NCBI GenBank assembly: GCA_014706385.1
Contig: JACGZH010000001.1
Span: 186,001-250,000, forward strand
From: Phaffia rhodozyma
Taxonomy: Eukaryota > Basidiomycota > Tremellomycetes > Cystofilobasidiales > Mrakiaceae
Direction: 5' to 3'
Length of the DNA stretch: 64,000 nt
The notes under the pieces are model-generated. The model saw only the letters and a program-made list of their open reading frames with translations, was not told the origin of the DNA and did not search any database. The position numbers and the translations under genes were made by a program. Numbering within the stretch: the first letter of the stretch is position 1; each line of letters starts with the position of its first letter. Positions 48,228 to 59,900 of the stretch are shown in pieces.

Positions 48228-51022
48228 ATGGCAGACAAGTGGGAAAAGATATGGTAAGAATCCAGATGTGTTCCGTTTAAACTCAGGTAGCCGTTTGACT
48301 CTGGGATCATCTTTCTTGAATATCTACAGGATTACATTCGCGATCTCATTGATCTCGTTCATCGCATATAGTTCCCAGATTTTCATCATCTGGCCGTTCT
48401 ATGGGAAGAGATGGTCGATCGAATTGCTTCGACTTCTAGTACCTTTCAAGTAAGACTTCCTTCCTTCTTGTATGATCATCCGATGTGTGATCTCCCGAAG
48501 GAATTTTAACTAATCTGTTTGTTACCTCAACTCTCTGTGAAGTGTCCTGGTGGGATTAATCTTTTGGTGCTACTATCTCTGTGTGACAACAGAGCCAGGA
48601 AGAATACCACCAAACTGGGTATGCCGTTGAACTTTCTCTACCGATGCCTCCTCAATGGCTCAACCTTTAACCTTGCGCTCTTCTTACGTACTGGCATGAT
48701 CTCCATCGAAGGAACCGGACCTCTCTTCGGAAGATGTCGAGGTAAAGAAGCTCACGGGGGGTCCCCGGTTCTGTTCGAAATGCTCTGTCTACAAACCTCC
48801 ACGAGGTATGTTTCTGCATCTTGCATCTTGCACCTCAAGACAGATTTGATTCAAGCTCTTCTTGCGGGACTTCACAGCCCATCATTGCAGAAGATGTAAA
48901 CGGTCTGTTACCCATTTTCTTTCTCGCATAATTTGTTGAGGAACCCGCCTGATACTATCCCTACGTTTTGTGATGGTTGGCCATGAATAGATGTGTTCTT
49001 CGAATGGATCATCACGTTCGTGAAGCCTATGCTCTTTAGATAATATCGTGTTGATTCTTATACTCACAGCCCCTTGCTCCTTTTTCTCCCCTCTCATGTT
49101 CACATCTTTAGTGTCCGTGGGTGGCGAACTGCATTGGTCATCACAACTACGCGTCTTTTGTCCGATTTCTAACCTACGTGGTACTAGCATGTAAGTCATT
49201 CGCTTCTGTCTTCTTTAGGCCTTGGCCCTGTTTTGAATAGTTTTTAAGGAGATCGAACATTGTATGTTGACGGACAATTGAAAAGGAAACTTTTTGCAGG
49301 CACATATCATTTCTGGATGATGGCATATAGAGTGTGGGATTTTGCTCAAGGCGGAGAGAACACCTTTCTTGTTCGTGTATTCTTCTCTTCTTTTCCACTG
49401 TCTATCCGACGTGTCAGGCACGTATCGCTGAAGTCTGGCTGTTTGACTGAAAAACAATGACTTAATGGCAAAACAGCAAGAACCGACAGCGGCAGAGGTC
49501 GTATTGACGGTGTTAAACTTTGTGGCATGCGTGCCGGTGTTGATCGGTGTGTCCATGATGGCGTAAGTTTCCCCTGTTTCTCTGGTTTTCTCTCAACGTT
49601 CAAGCAGAAAGGACAAAAGACAAGAGAGGGTGTGACTGAGTTGAATATGGATGTGGATCAAAAACAGAATGTATCATTATTGGTCACTCTGGTCAAATAC
49701 GACGACGATCGAAGCATGGGAGAAAGACAAGGTAGCCTTCCTTCTTTACATCTGTCCGAAAATTCCAAAATCTCAAAGTTTAATCCGTTTGCCTTTTCTA
49801 GGTAGCGACACTGATCCGTCGAGGTAGAATTAAGGACATAAGATATCCATATAGTATTAGTCCCTGGTTCAACATAATTTCTGTTCTTGGGAGCTCCCCT
49901 CTTGCTTGGCTGTTTCCGTGGACGGAGACACCAGGCGATGGGCTCTCTTTCGAGATTGCCGATGGGACTGGTGAGTGGGTTAGCTTCCATCGACGAAAGA
50001 CAGATCAAGAGGGGCTAGGAGAAGATAAAAAAGAAACGGGAAGAGACAGAAGGCGGGCCGATCGGTCGGGTCTATCGGGCTCGGTAGGAGGTGCAGCGGC
50101 TGTGATGGTGGGCGCAGTGGTGAGTGCTCTCCAAGGTGGGACGGAACCTCAACGGAGGAGACCTGGTGGATGTGAGACCGAGACCGAGGGAGAGACAGGG
50201 CTGACGACAAGTTGGGTAGGCGAGCAAGCAGTCTGAGGGTTTGGGGAGTGGAAAAAGTGGAGGGGATGAAAGGAGATCGGAAGGTGAGTTCTCTGTCGTT
50301 CTCGTGTAAAGAACAAACGAAACAGGGAATCCGCATACAAAAGTAAAAGGGGATGACCCCTTTGAATCTTTTTTTTTCCTTTCTCTCTTTCCCATCCTTG
50401 ATAGCAACCCTCACCCCGACTCTTCATTGTTTTATATCAAACCCACCCCGCGCATAATCCTGACACGCCATGTTCTTGTGCTTTTCTTCTTCTTCTTCTT
50501 CTTCTTCTTCTTCTTCTTCTTCTTCTTCTTCTTCTTCTTCTTCTTCTTCTTCTTCTTCCATCTGTCGATCTACATAAAGATCCATACCAAGCGCTCTCTT
50601 GGCCACCGCCCGATCCATCATACGTTCCCTCTCGACCGAGGAGGGTGATTGAAGACGGAACGACCGAATCATCCCATGGGTTTGTCTATGGCCGAGACAT
50701 ATTGAACCCTGCGCTCCAACCCACGTCCAGTCGGTACCGTCCTGGATCTGAAATGAGACAAGATCTTCTTCGATCTCGGGAGGGACACGCTTCTTCGGCG
50801 TCCATCAGAGCCGACGACGGATGGTCTGATGAGGACCAAGTGGAAGAGCAACGATGGCAAGAGGGAGATGATGATGACGACAAGCCACTGGGCTTAAAGA
50901 TCAGAAGGGGCAGCGAAGGCTACGAAGTCGGACCGAGAACGTATGTCTCTGCCAGGATGGGCTGGGACTGGGAACTAGAGAGGGATGATCTCGTCAGAAG
51001 GTACGAGGCTCGGCGGGTGTGA
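48228..51022 (+). CDS. PFA4: DHHC palmitoyltransferase PFA4
   Basis: Integral ER membrane enzyme that S-palmitoylates proteins; yeast Pfa4 acts on chitin synthase Chs3. Model join(48228..48253,48330..48449,48543..48618,48712..48805,48878..48902,48991..49015,49112..49190,49300..49370,49477..49562,49668..49731,49802..49970,50580..51022) gives 425 aa, the usual Pfa4 length. Two N-terminal helices ([34 protein letters not shown]) precede [11 protein letters not shown]. The zinc/catalytic domain is intact: [40 protein letters not shown] and [13 protein letters not shown], with catalytic Cys 123. Two more helices, the TTxE motif ([12 protein letters not shown]) and a tail with WPPPDP and RRGSEGYEV follow. 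Twelve exons include two of 25 nt. The last intron is 609 nt and is discussed under findings. Confidence 0.92.
50483..50558. repeat. (TTC)n trinucleotide microsatellite
   Basis: About 25 uninterrupted TTC units lie in the last intron of PFA4, ending about 20 nt before the inferred acceptor. They therefore make up its pyrimidine tract. Confidence 0.9.
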
Positions 51023-52818
51023 TGTGCGACCGGAATGTGTACCTGATGAATGTAAACAATGTGGCACGTGATCGGTTACTCATCCCGGAAGAGCAAGGAG
51101 AACAGCCGGAGGAAAGTTACGGAGGCAAAAGCGAAAGGGGATGAAGGGAAGAGAAACATCCTGTTAGGGTTATTAACAGGGCCAGTATAGGTGGGAGTGC
51201 CCTGATGACAATGACCACACAACACACGCGTAAACACTCACGCAAAACTGTAACATAATTAGGGCATAAATAGATGGGACCCGAGGACAAGGTATGTGAC
51301 GTTATGAGTTTACGTGGATCCGAGCGCCAGAGAGGGCCGGGCGGGGGAAAGCAATTTGCGTCCACTTGGTCTGGACCCTTGGGGACTGCGCATGATCTCA
51401 GGGCGCGAGCAGACATGTCGATCATGATCGATAACACGATCAGATTCTGCGAATGACATACACACATATGATATCCGCAGTGAATGTCTCTTTAGGCTTG
51501 CCCTTGTACCTGGAAAACACACGCGTGCGTATGCCTATGCGTACGGCCTCTCCCCAACATTCTGTCCAGTTCTTCCATCCGGTCGGTTCCCCTCTTTCCT
51601 CTCGTTCCTGTTTGCCCCTCCTCTCGTTCTCTTTTCTTTCCCCACACTCACGCTCACCCAAGGCAGATCGTCTGGTTCGGCCGTTTGGGATACACACTCC
51701 GATCACAGAGACTTCTGTAAGTACAGATGGATGGTTTCATCCATCAAGTGCTCGTTCGTTTGCTTTCTCCTTCGTTGTTTGCTAATGTTTTTGTGTGAAT
51801 GGTTGTGCGTGTTGTGCGTGTTGTGTGCGGATATGTGCGTATACATGTGTGCCAGCCAACTTACACTGTAGATAGATCTTGGCGTGCTTCCGTCGCTGCA
51901 TTTGTCTTGAACTTTTTGCATACATACCTAATCTCATTCACAGGACGGATCCTCTGGTAATCTATCTTCCAGACCTAGACACGCACGCAAAACGTGCACA
52001 TCATCTTTAATCCTGCCAGTTTAATCCGGTCGTCGTTCCCCTTTCCGTACTTTTGCAAAGAACCGATTCCTGGGAGTTTCGAGTTTGCATCTATCTGCAT
52101 ACACACACACACACATATACATATACTCTTTCTCTCTGTGAGTTCCTTATGTTCTGTCTATTTCTATATTCCCAACGCCATTCGTTTCTCTCCTTGTTTT
52201 CGTTTCCCCTCTTGTCTCTCGGACCATCGTCTTCCCTTAGAGTTCTGAAAAAGAAGGGGAAGAAAAAAAGAAGGAAAAGATCCGTAATTAGGGTTTTGTT
52301 CACTGTGCGTCTCACGTAAGAAACTCCCTCCATCGGAAGCGCTCGGCCGGTAGGACTGCGGGAATCATCATGAAACACACGGCCGGAGCGGGTGACGTCC
52401 AAGAGCAGGCCGTCATAGTTCCTCTGTGTGTTCAAGGGGTGTGGGAGTGTTGTTCTGGGTGTACGATGTGTTGTGGGTATGTTGTTGCGGACCGGTCCGA
52501 ACTGTGAACAGCCCAGGTGGTTCTGGACCCCAGGAACAGATCCTTGATCTCTTGGTACTTCATACAAGAGATGGACACCCAGGAACTCCAAGAGCGGCAG
52601 GGCATCCCTGGTTGACCATCCGTCCCGTCCTTGTTCATATTGATCCAATCAACAGATTGTTCCCAGTTCCCGTCCTTCTTTCCTTTCGGACGTCCATCCT
52701 AACTTCTGGTGTTATCTTTTGTCTCTCGTTCACAGAGAAAATCTTAAAGCAGATCATCCCTTGTTCTCCTTACCTTCAATTCTCACGCCTCACCTTCAAA
52801 TCGTCTTGACGGTGGATC
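51023..52818. other. Long gene-poor interval upstream of the CBM21 gene
   Basis: These 1.8 kb contain no convincing protein or RNA gene. Seen are CACGTG at 51066-51071, a TATA-like ATAAATAG near 51266, several ACGCGT sites, CT-rich stretches (51595-51660, 52180-52220) and a CA repeat near 52100. A possible leader intron could run from a GTAAGA near 52316 to a TTCACAG near 52735. The interval most likely is promoter plus a long 5' leader of the downstream gene. Open frames in it are short and show no family resemblance. Confidence 0.45.
52100..52115. repeat. Short (CA)n repeat
   Basis: About eight CA units, followed by alternating TA/CA, lie in the upstream region of the CBM21 gene. Confidence 0.75.
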
Positions 52819-55800
52819 ATGCCCTACGTGTCGCCTCTGCCATCCCCAAAGATTAAAGATTTGACCTTGCACTCTGCCGTGCCTTTGTCCTGTCCGACAG
52901 CCGATACCATCACCACCGACACCATGCTCGTCCCGACTCAACCGACACCTCCCCGTAGATCTTCCTACCAGCATTCTCCCAGCTCGAGATCAGCCTACCG
53001 GTTTGCCTCCCCGGACGACGCACCACCTGCTTTCCAATCCGGTCCCATGCCCGGGTTACCCAGACGAGCCAAGAGTCACGGGTCTTCCAGTCCGGCGAGG
53101 GCGCCAGGGCCGGGAATGACCATTCCGAGGAGACAGTCTGCGGACAAGACGATCGGTAGAGAACTCTCACCCATCCCTACTGTTACCACCACCACTCCCC
53201 TCCCATCCCCATCCCCCTCTCCCTCTCCCTCTCCGTCCTCCTCGTCCTCTCCATCTGCTAACGGCCTGAGACCGTCTCTCCATTCACCCGCTTCTTCGGC
53301 CCCATCTTCTCCATTGTCCGCGCCAACTCCCAGGCGAAAAGCAGCCTCGCCCGCTGGAGGTCAATCAACCAACATTCTCAACAGACGAACCGGCTCGGCC
53401 ACGTCCCTTCTCCGGGTCGACATCCCAAGCCCGCCGAGCGGTGGCAGCCGAGGGCCGTCCGTCCAGGGGGTCATGTCTGCGCCGCTGCCGCCGCCGCTGA
53501 TCAGGAAAAAGTCGGGCGAGCTGGTGAAGCCGTCGCTCAAGCGGCGGTCGACCTCGACGCCCGGCTCGGCTGCCGTGTCGGACAGCGGGGAGAACGACTC
53601 GAACGAGCACGATGCGTACTGGCTTTGTGCGCGGTCGGAGCCGGCGACGCCGTGCGAGGACGGGCTGCCGTCGGTCGAGAAGAAGACGCTTCGCTTTGCG
53701 GGCGGGGAGGATGGGGAGGGCGGGGAGCTCGAGAAGGTCGTGCTCTTCAAGCGGGACCACAAGGTGACCGCAGTGACGCGTGCGCTCGAGGGGGAGGATG
53801 TGAACGGGCTTGGCGGGACGGACACGGAGACCGAGGTCGAAGGCTTTCGATTTTCTTTCCACGGCGCTTTCAGTACATGGAACCCTCGATCCAACACAGG
53901 TTTCCTCCCAGGTAGTGGTGGTCCTTCCGGCGGTCAAGTCAGTTATCCCAACGGCGAGCTATCCGCTAGGGATAGGATCGACCTCAAGAAGGAGGTTTCT
54001 GCGATGATACCCAGAACGAAAGGGCTCAACCTCGACCCGGGTAGAGGAAAGATCGTACTGCCTGCAGAAGGCGAAGAGGTCATGGTAGAAAGTGTGCATC
54101 TAATTGATGAGGCTCAGCCGGTTGAAAGGTTGGTGCTGAAGGGTAACGTCATTGTCAGGAATATTACCTTTGGCAAATGGGTTACCGTCCGGTTCAGTGA
54201 GTCCTTTTTGAGCCTCATTCGTGTCTCCTCTTTGATTGCTTGCGTGGTTTGCTGATGAATCGGCCTCCTCTCTACTTCCCTGTCTTCCTCAACTGTTTAG
54301 CCATGGATGACTGGCAGACAGTTTCTGAAGTCACCGCATCTCATGCCGTTCATATCCCAGCGTCCAGTCTTGGACCTAACCACTCGTCCGGCTGGGATAG
54401 GTTCACGTTTACCATCAACCTCGCAGACGTTCGACCCAAGATTCACGAAAAGACTCTGCTTCTTGCCGTCAAATACTCAATAGACGGAGGAAGAGAATGG
54501 TGGGATTCTAATGGTGGATCCAACTACAAATTTGGCTTTGTGACCACGTCTCCGTTGATCCGATCGATAGTTGGGTCGACAGCAGCACAGACCGTTCCGA
54601 ACCCGGTAATCCCAAAAAGACCGAGAGCGAGACCCTTGATGGAACAAGGCACATTCTTGCCTCTCCTCGAACCTCCACGAGGAAACCCTCAGCCGATACC
54701 TGCGGTCACGGCCTCGACCCTATTTACTGGACCTGTTGGGGAAAAGCCGTTAACGGCACCGGTGCCTATCAATACGCACATATCCGTGATCGATAAACAA
54801 CGTCCGATCTTGGGTTCCGGCTGGTCTTTTCCTGGAACTTCATCAACGACCACAGCAGTGACGGCTTCTTCTCCGCCCTCGAAGAAAAATGATGAGCCTC
54901 TTCCTCTATTTGAGGTCTCTACTCCCACTCCTACCACAAACTGTCCCCCTCGTCTGGAGAAGGAGGCGATCACGCCGAAGGCTGAGGTCAGCGGTCCTTC
55001 TGCATCCATTGTCCTTCCCTCTGGATCGGGCAAAAGAACCGTCAGGCCGAGTCATTCCAGACAGAAAACATGGGATCAGACCGATACGTTGGCCACACAG
55101 GCTCCGCCCCAGACAAAGGTAAAGTCGAACGAACTTTCGTCGTACTTTATGAACCATGCTGGATCGTTTCCTCCCACAAAGTCTCGATCCCGACCATCTT
55201 CCTTATCTTCCAAGCAGGTGTCATCGTCATCATATACCGGACCGATTTCGGATCTGCCAAGTCCGCCTATGTCTTCCCCAAGCCCGAGTTTCAGCCCGAC
55301 GCTACCGGAAACACCGACATCCGCCTTGTTGGAATCTAGTCCGGGAGTCATGTCCGCCGAGTTGCCTATTGAACGTCAGACAGACGGCGAGACCGACGTC
55401 GGCGTCGTTCTGGGAGAACCTGTCAGAGTCACCGGTGGGGCCGCACCGGGAGAGAGAGGAAGGTTGGCGGTAGAGGTTGGAAAAATGGCAGAAGCTTCTT
55501 CCGCTGGCTATGCCGCTTTCATCGACAAGTACTGTTTCTATAGAGGCGATCAGTTTTCCTCGCCTTCATCCCTCTCCACGTCAAGCTCGATGTCACCGGT
55601 GTACGATCCATCGACCGGAAAGTCGGCCTCATCGTACGCGTCGACCACCCCGTCTGCAGTTAGCTCGAGTTCGGCCTTTAAACGGATTGTCGGGCCTTCA
55701 GGTTTCTTCTCGCCTGCACTCAGTGGCACACATTCTCATTCTGGGTCTTCAGGCCAGACGACACCTCAGTTGCTTCATTCAGGACCAAGCTCGCCTATGG

Positions 55801-55931
55801 GATACAGCCCTGGGAAACAGGCCGGTTGGAGTTCAAACGGGACGTCTACAGGGACTGCCGCTGGCAGGCCAGCCGGATTCCTTGAAGAGTCCGGGATCTT
55901 CTGGGGAGAGGAACGAAAGGTTTCTCTCTAG
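52819..55931 (+). CDS. Protein phosphatase 1 glycogen-targeting subunit with CBM21 domain (Gac1/Pig1-like)
   Basis: Model join(52819..54196,54301..55931) gives 1002 aa; a second in-frame ATG at 52924 is an alternative start. CBM21 proteins tether type-1 phosphatase to glycogen and so control glycogen synthase. The CBM21 domain spans about residues 425-535: VMVESVHLIDEAQPVERLVL, KGNVIVRNITFGKWVTVRFT, MDDWQTVSEV, WDRFTFTINLAD, LLLAVKYSIDGGREWWDSN and GGSNYKFGF, with the aromatic and Asn residues expected for glucan binding. Upstream, RKKSGELVKPSLKRRSTSTP is followed by KKTLRFAGG, which fits the PP1-docking RVxF pattern (KxLxF). Both flanks are Ser/Pro-rich and disordered. Codons 215-335 are strikingly GC-rich compared with the rest of the gene. 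The interaction with PP1 is inferred from family. Confidence 0.82.
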
Positions 55932-56934
55932 AGTTCACCTTTAGTGTGTTCTTTTTCTTTCTTAGATGATTTTTTCTTCTTTCTTCCTTTTCCCCCTTGA
56001 ACTGATCTCTTATGGGAGAAGAACGAGTATATTTGTAAACTTTTGCTCTTTTTGTTCCTCTTCTTTTTTGTTTCTGGCCATTAGAGCCCTTCCCCGTTCC
56101 ACCTTGTCCCTTCTGTCAGCAAAATGTCTTGTTTCTCTAACGATCCCTCTTCTTTCGTTCATCCATGTTGTCTTGCTTTACATTCACATTCACACCTACA
56201 CTTTATTTAATTCCTGTGTCTATAGTTAATCTTCGTTACTCTCTATGACTCATCCTCTATTCTCTTTCTTCTTTTTATATGCACTCTGGCCCTTTCCTTC
56301 TGATCAGTCTATCAAAATTGAAGGCTGAGGGCTAGAAGCGAGTGGGGTTTTCTTGTGTACAAATCTTTCCATCTCTATTTCTCCTTTAGATCCGTTTCTT
56401 GTACTTCTATCTATCTCAATTTATTCACACACCCTTGGCTATAACTGAGAATTTGTTGAGAATACTGAGAAGGAGAGCTTGAAGAAACAAGGCTCATCGA
56501 AACATCAGCAAAGTCGGACAAGGCGAGAAGATGATGAAAGAGGAGGACGTGAGGAAAGCGCGAGAAGGCCTGATGGATAGGATGGTGGATGTCAGGCCGG
56601 ATTTGAGTTTTTGTTTTTGAATCGTCGGAGAGGGTCCGGTTCGGATCGATTGTCAACATCACCATCACCATCACCATCAACGACGACAACCTCAAGAACC
56701 AACGACTCTTCGACCCAACGCATACGTATACACGTCAAGGCGTCAAATATCCAACGTCGGATACCGAGTCAGCCGGATAAACAGATAGGTAGATACGCTC
56801 CTTGAATACGGGAGGGTTTCCTTATATATCCCTTATTCGTTCGTCATAGGAACGGGGACGAGAACGAGGAATTACTTGTCCCTTCTACGAGGATTCGCTC
56901 ATACACATACATACACTCACGGACGTGTTAATAG
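55932..56934. other. Intergenic region upstream of dynactin
   Basis: About 1.0 kb holds the 3' flank of the CBM21 gene (T-rich) and the dynactin promoter, with a CACCAT repeat near 56655-56680. No gene is recognised. Confidence 0.45.
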
Positions 56935-59900
56935 ATGGCCTCTCGTCCTTCCTCTGTCATCTCGAGCGTACCGCCTCAAGGCCCAGATCTGATCGTCGGT
57001 TCTCAAGTCACTGTTTCTGCTGGACAGGGAATCATAAGATGGACGGGTACGAATCCTACCTTTGCCAAAGGACGTTGGGTCGGTGTTGAGCTGTATGTAT
57101 CTTTACTACTCCCTGTACCTCTACTTATATAACTTGCTCTCTCTTCTGTTGCACGTTCTCTGGTTCGAGTGGTACAGAGACTGACATAAAATTGGGATTG
57201 GGCCGGGTATGGGGCATGGGAAGATTCGGACCTGATGGGAAGAACGATGGAAGTGTAGCTGGCGAGAGTTACTTTTCGTGTCGTGAAAAGTATGGGGTGT
57301 TCGTTCGACCGTCGCAGGTGACGGTTATCAAGCTACCACTCGTATGTGTTCCCTATTCTCTCTGCTTTCTTTCGAGCGCGACTGTACTAGGCAGAATGGT
57401 CGTCGCTCAGGTTCTTTATTCTTTTTGTTTGTTTGCTCCGTCTGGGGATGGGGAAACAAGCAGTCCAGGCCATCATCGTCTGCGTCATCGTCTACCACAG
57501 GAAGTCGACCTTCTTCCCGACCTTCCATAGCCGGCTCTGTTTCGACTCCCAACACCAAATATGCCATTGGCAGACAGTCATCTCATCTACCTTCAACATC
57601 GAACTCTGGTCCTATCAGTCGAGCGGGATCACCTCAGAAGTTGGCGTCTAGGCCATCTATACCACCTACGCCTACGAATACAACCACAGCCACAGGCGCA
57701 TCTACTCTTTCTTCTCGTCCATCTTCGAGCAGCGCGCTCGGTAGGGTACCTTCTTCAAACACGACGACGACGACGACGGCGGCGACAACAACAACAGCGC
57801 AGCAATCCAGACAATCGATCAGTCCGCTCCCTCCACCTATCACGCCTATCGGGAAGTCAAGTCTGAGACCATCAGATCCGACCATTCTTTCAAGCTCGAC
57901 TAAAACAACCCTGGGATCCACCCGGAAGATCGGTTCAACCTCGGTTCCATACCCTAGCATTAGGCCAAACGAGAACCAACATCGTCAACCGACAAGATCT
58001 GTTGTGAGTGCTGATGAGGAAGAGGAGGCCGAACCTGAGCAGGAAGCTGAAGAGCAAGGGCATGGTGATAGTGCAGAGAACTCTGCAGATAGGCGCGGGC
58101 AGATGAACGACAAACGGACACCTAGAGTCGGTGGGATTAGTCAACCAACCGAAGATATTGAGAAGGATGAATTACCATTACCACCACCGACGAGAGGCCT
58201 ATCAGCACTACCTCCATATCTACCTCAATCATCGAACGACCCGTCATCGTCATCATCATCCTCGACACAACCTTTGAGATTTTCTAGACTTTCACCACCG
58301 AAACCGAAGGTGCCTCTTCCAATGGAGTCTGCGTTGGCCTCGGAGGATGCAGAGAGCAGCAGGGTTCATCGGACGACACTTATCAGAGACCAAGGAATGG
58401 AAGAATTAAGGATCAAGCTAAGGGTTGTGGAGACGAAGAGAGGAGAAGAGATTGAAAAGTTACGGGCGGCCGAGATGAAAGGGAGAGAAGTCGATGAGTT
58501 AAGGAGAGCTGTAGGGGTAATGCAGTGTATGTCACCGTCTTCCTTCGATCTTCTCCGTTCTGTTTGTTGTAGAGAAGAGTGAGAGTGAGAGTACTGATTC
58601 TGTTAGCTCCTCTTGTTGATAAACGAATAGCAAAAATCCAAACGCTTCAGACAGAGCTGACACACTTCCGCCTGACGACCACTGCTCTTCAATCGCACAA
58701 CGCCTCTCTCGAAGCCCGTCTACAAGACACGAACGACCAATTAGAGATGGCCACTCTCGATAAGGAAATGGCGGAGGAACGAGGGGAGTCGCTCGAGCTA
58801 GAGTTAGAGCACGAGAAGGAGAGAGTCGTTGATCTGGAGGTGGCAGTTGAGACGCTCAAAGCAAGGAACGGTTCGTTTATCCTGTTTTCTCATCATGTCC
58901 CTAGTATCCAAAATTTCTTTGTCTGACGTCTGTAACTTAAAACGATCGTGAATCACTCCGCTTTGTTCTGCTTCAGATGAGTACGAACAGCCTCCGAGCG
59001 ATGTCGGGTCTGGAGAGGAACGATCCTCAATAGCTTTCATACAACTAGAAAAACATAACGATCGACTCAAAGATGCTCTTCTTCGGTACGTCGCCATCTC
59101 CTGCCCCTGCTCCTTTCCTCTCTATCCTCAAAACTCAAGTAGCTAGTTGAACAACTTGAAATAAGACACTGATCGATGAATTTGATTACATCAGGCTACG
59201 CGATTTGTCGGGTGAAACAGACAGAGAAAACCGGATGAAGATAGCAGAACTTGAGAAGGATTTATCCGAGACTGCTGGTTTGCAAAGTCTGTCCCCTTTT
59301 CTCCCTTTCCTTCCGATTGAAGAAGACAACGTCTGACCGGATGGAGACGAATGCCGTTGCATTCTTATCGAAAAACAAGCTCAATACGAGTTAGTAAAGA
59401 ATAGTCTGGAAAATGCAGAGCTCCAGGTAGAGGATCTCAAGATCCAGTTGGATGATGCGCTCGGAGCGGAGGAGATGCTCGAGTTGCTTACCGGAAAGAA
59501 TTTGGCCATGGGCGAGGTATGTTTCGGATTTCTTTAATACTTGACCATTTAGATCGGTGTCGATAATGTGCTGATTCATCATCTGGGTTCAATTGCTCCC
59601 TCTCTTTTCCTTGATTTTTATCTAATAGAAATTGGAGGAAATGAGAATCACGATCGAAGACTTGGAAGCGCTTAAAGAATTGAATGATGAGCTTGAAGAA
59701 AATCATGTAGAGACCGAGAAGCAACTACAAGAGGAAATTGGTAAAACCTCTCTATCTTTGGCCCTTTCATCATAATTGGAGAAGATTGAGACTGACCTGA
59801 CTTTCCATTTGGTTGATGGATTCTTTTGGACAGATATCCGAGAATCATTGTACAAGCAACAAGTCCGAAAGTCGGAGGATCTTGAAGATCTGGTAGTTGA

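Noticed and set aside
50424..50672. Minus-strand frame with a long poly-Glu tract, and a plus-strand poly-Phe frame over the same bases
   Set aside because: Both are produced by the TTC repeat inside the PFA4 intron and have no conserved sequence outside it.
50645..51022. A separate small gene starting near 50645
   Set aside because: The frame extends upstream to 50580 and supplies the WPPPDP and RGSEGYEV tail expected for PFA4, in the correct phase.
52091..52648. Minus-strand frame of 185 codons upstream of the CBM21 gene
   Set aside because: It runs through a CA repeat and CT-rich tract, and has no conserved sequence or credible initiation context.
53361..53937. Two long minus-strand frames opposite the CBM21 gene
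   Set aside because: They coincide with the GC-rich patch, where stop codons are rare on every frame. The plus strand carries the recognisable domain.
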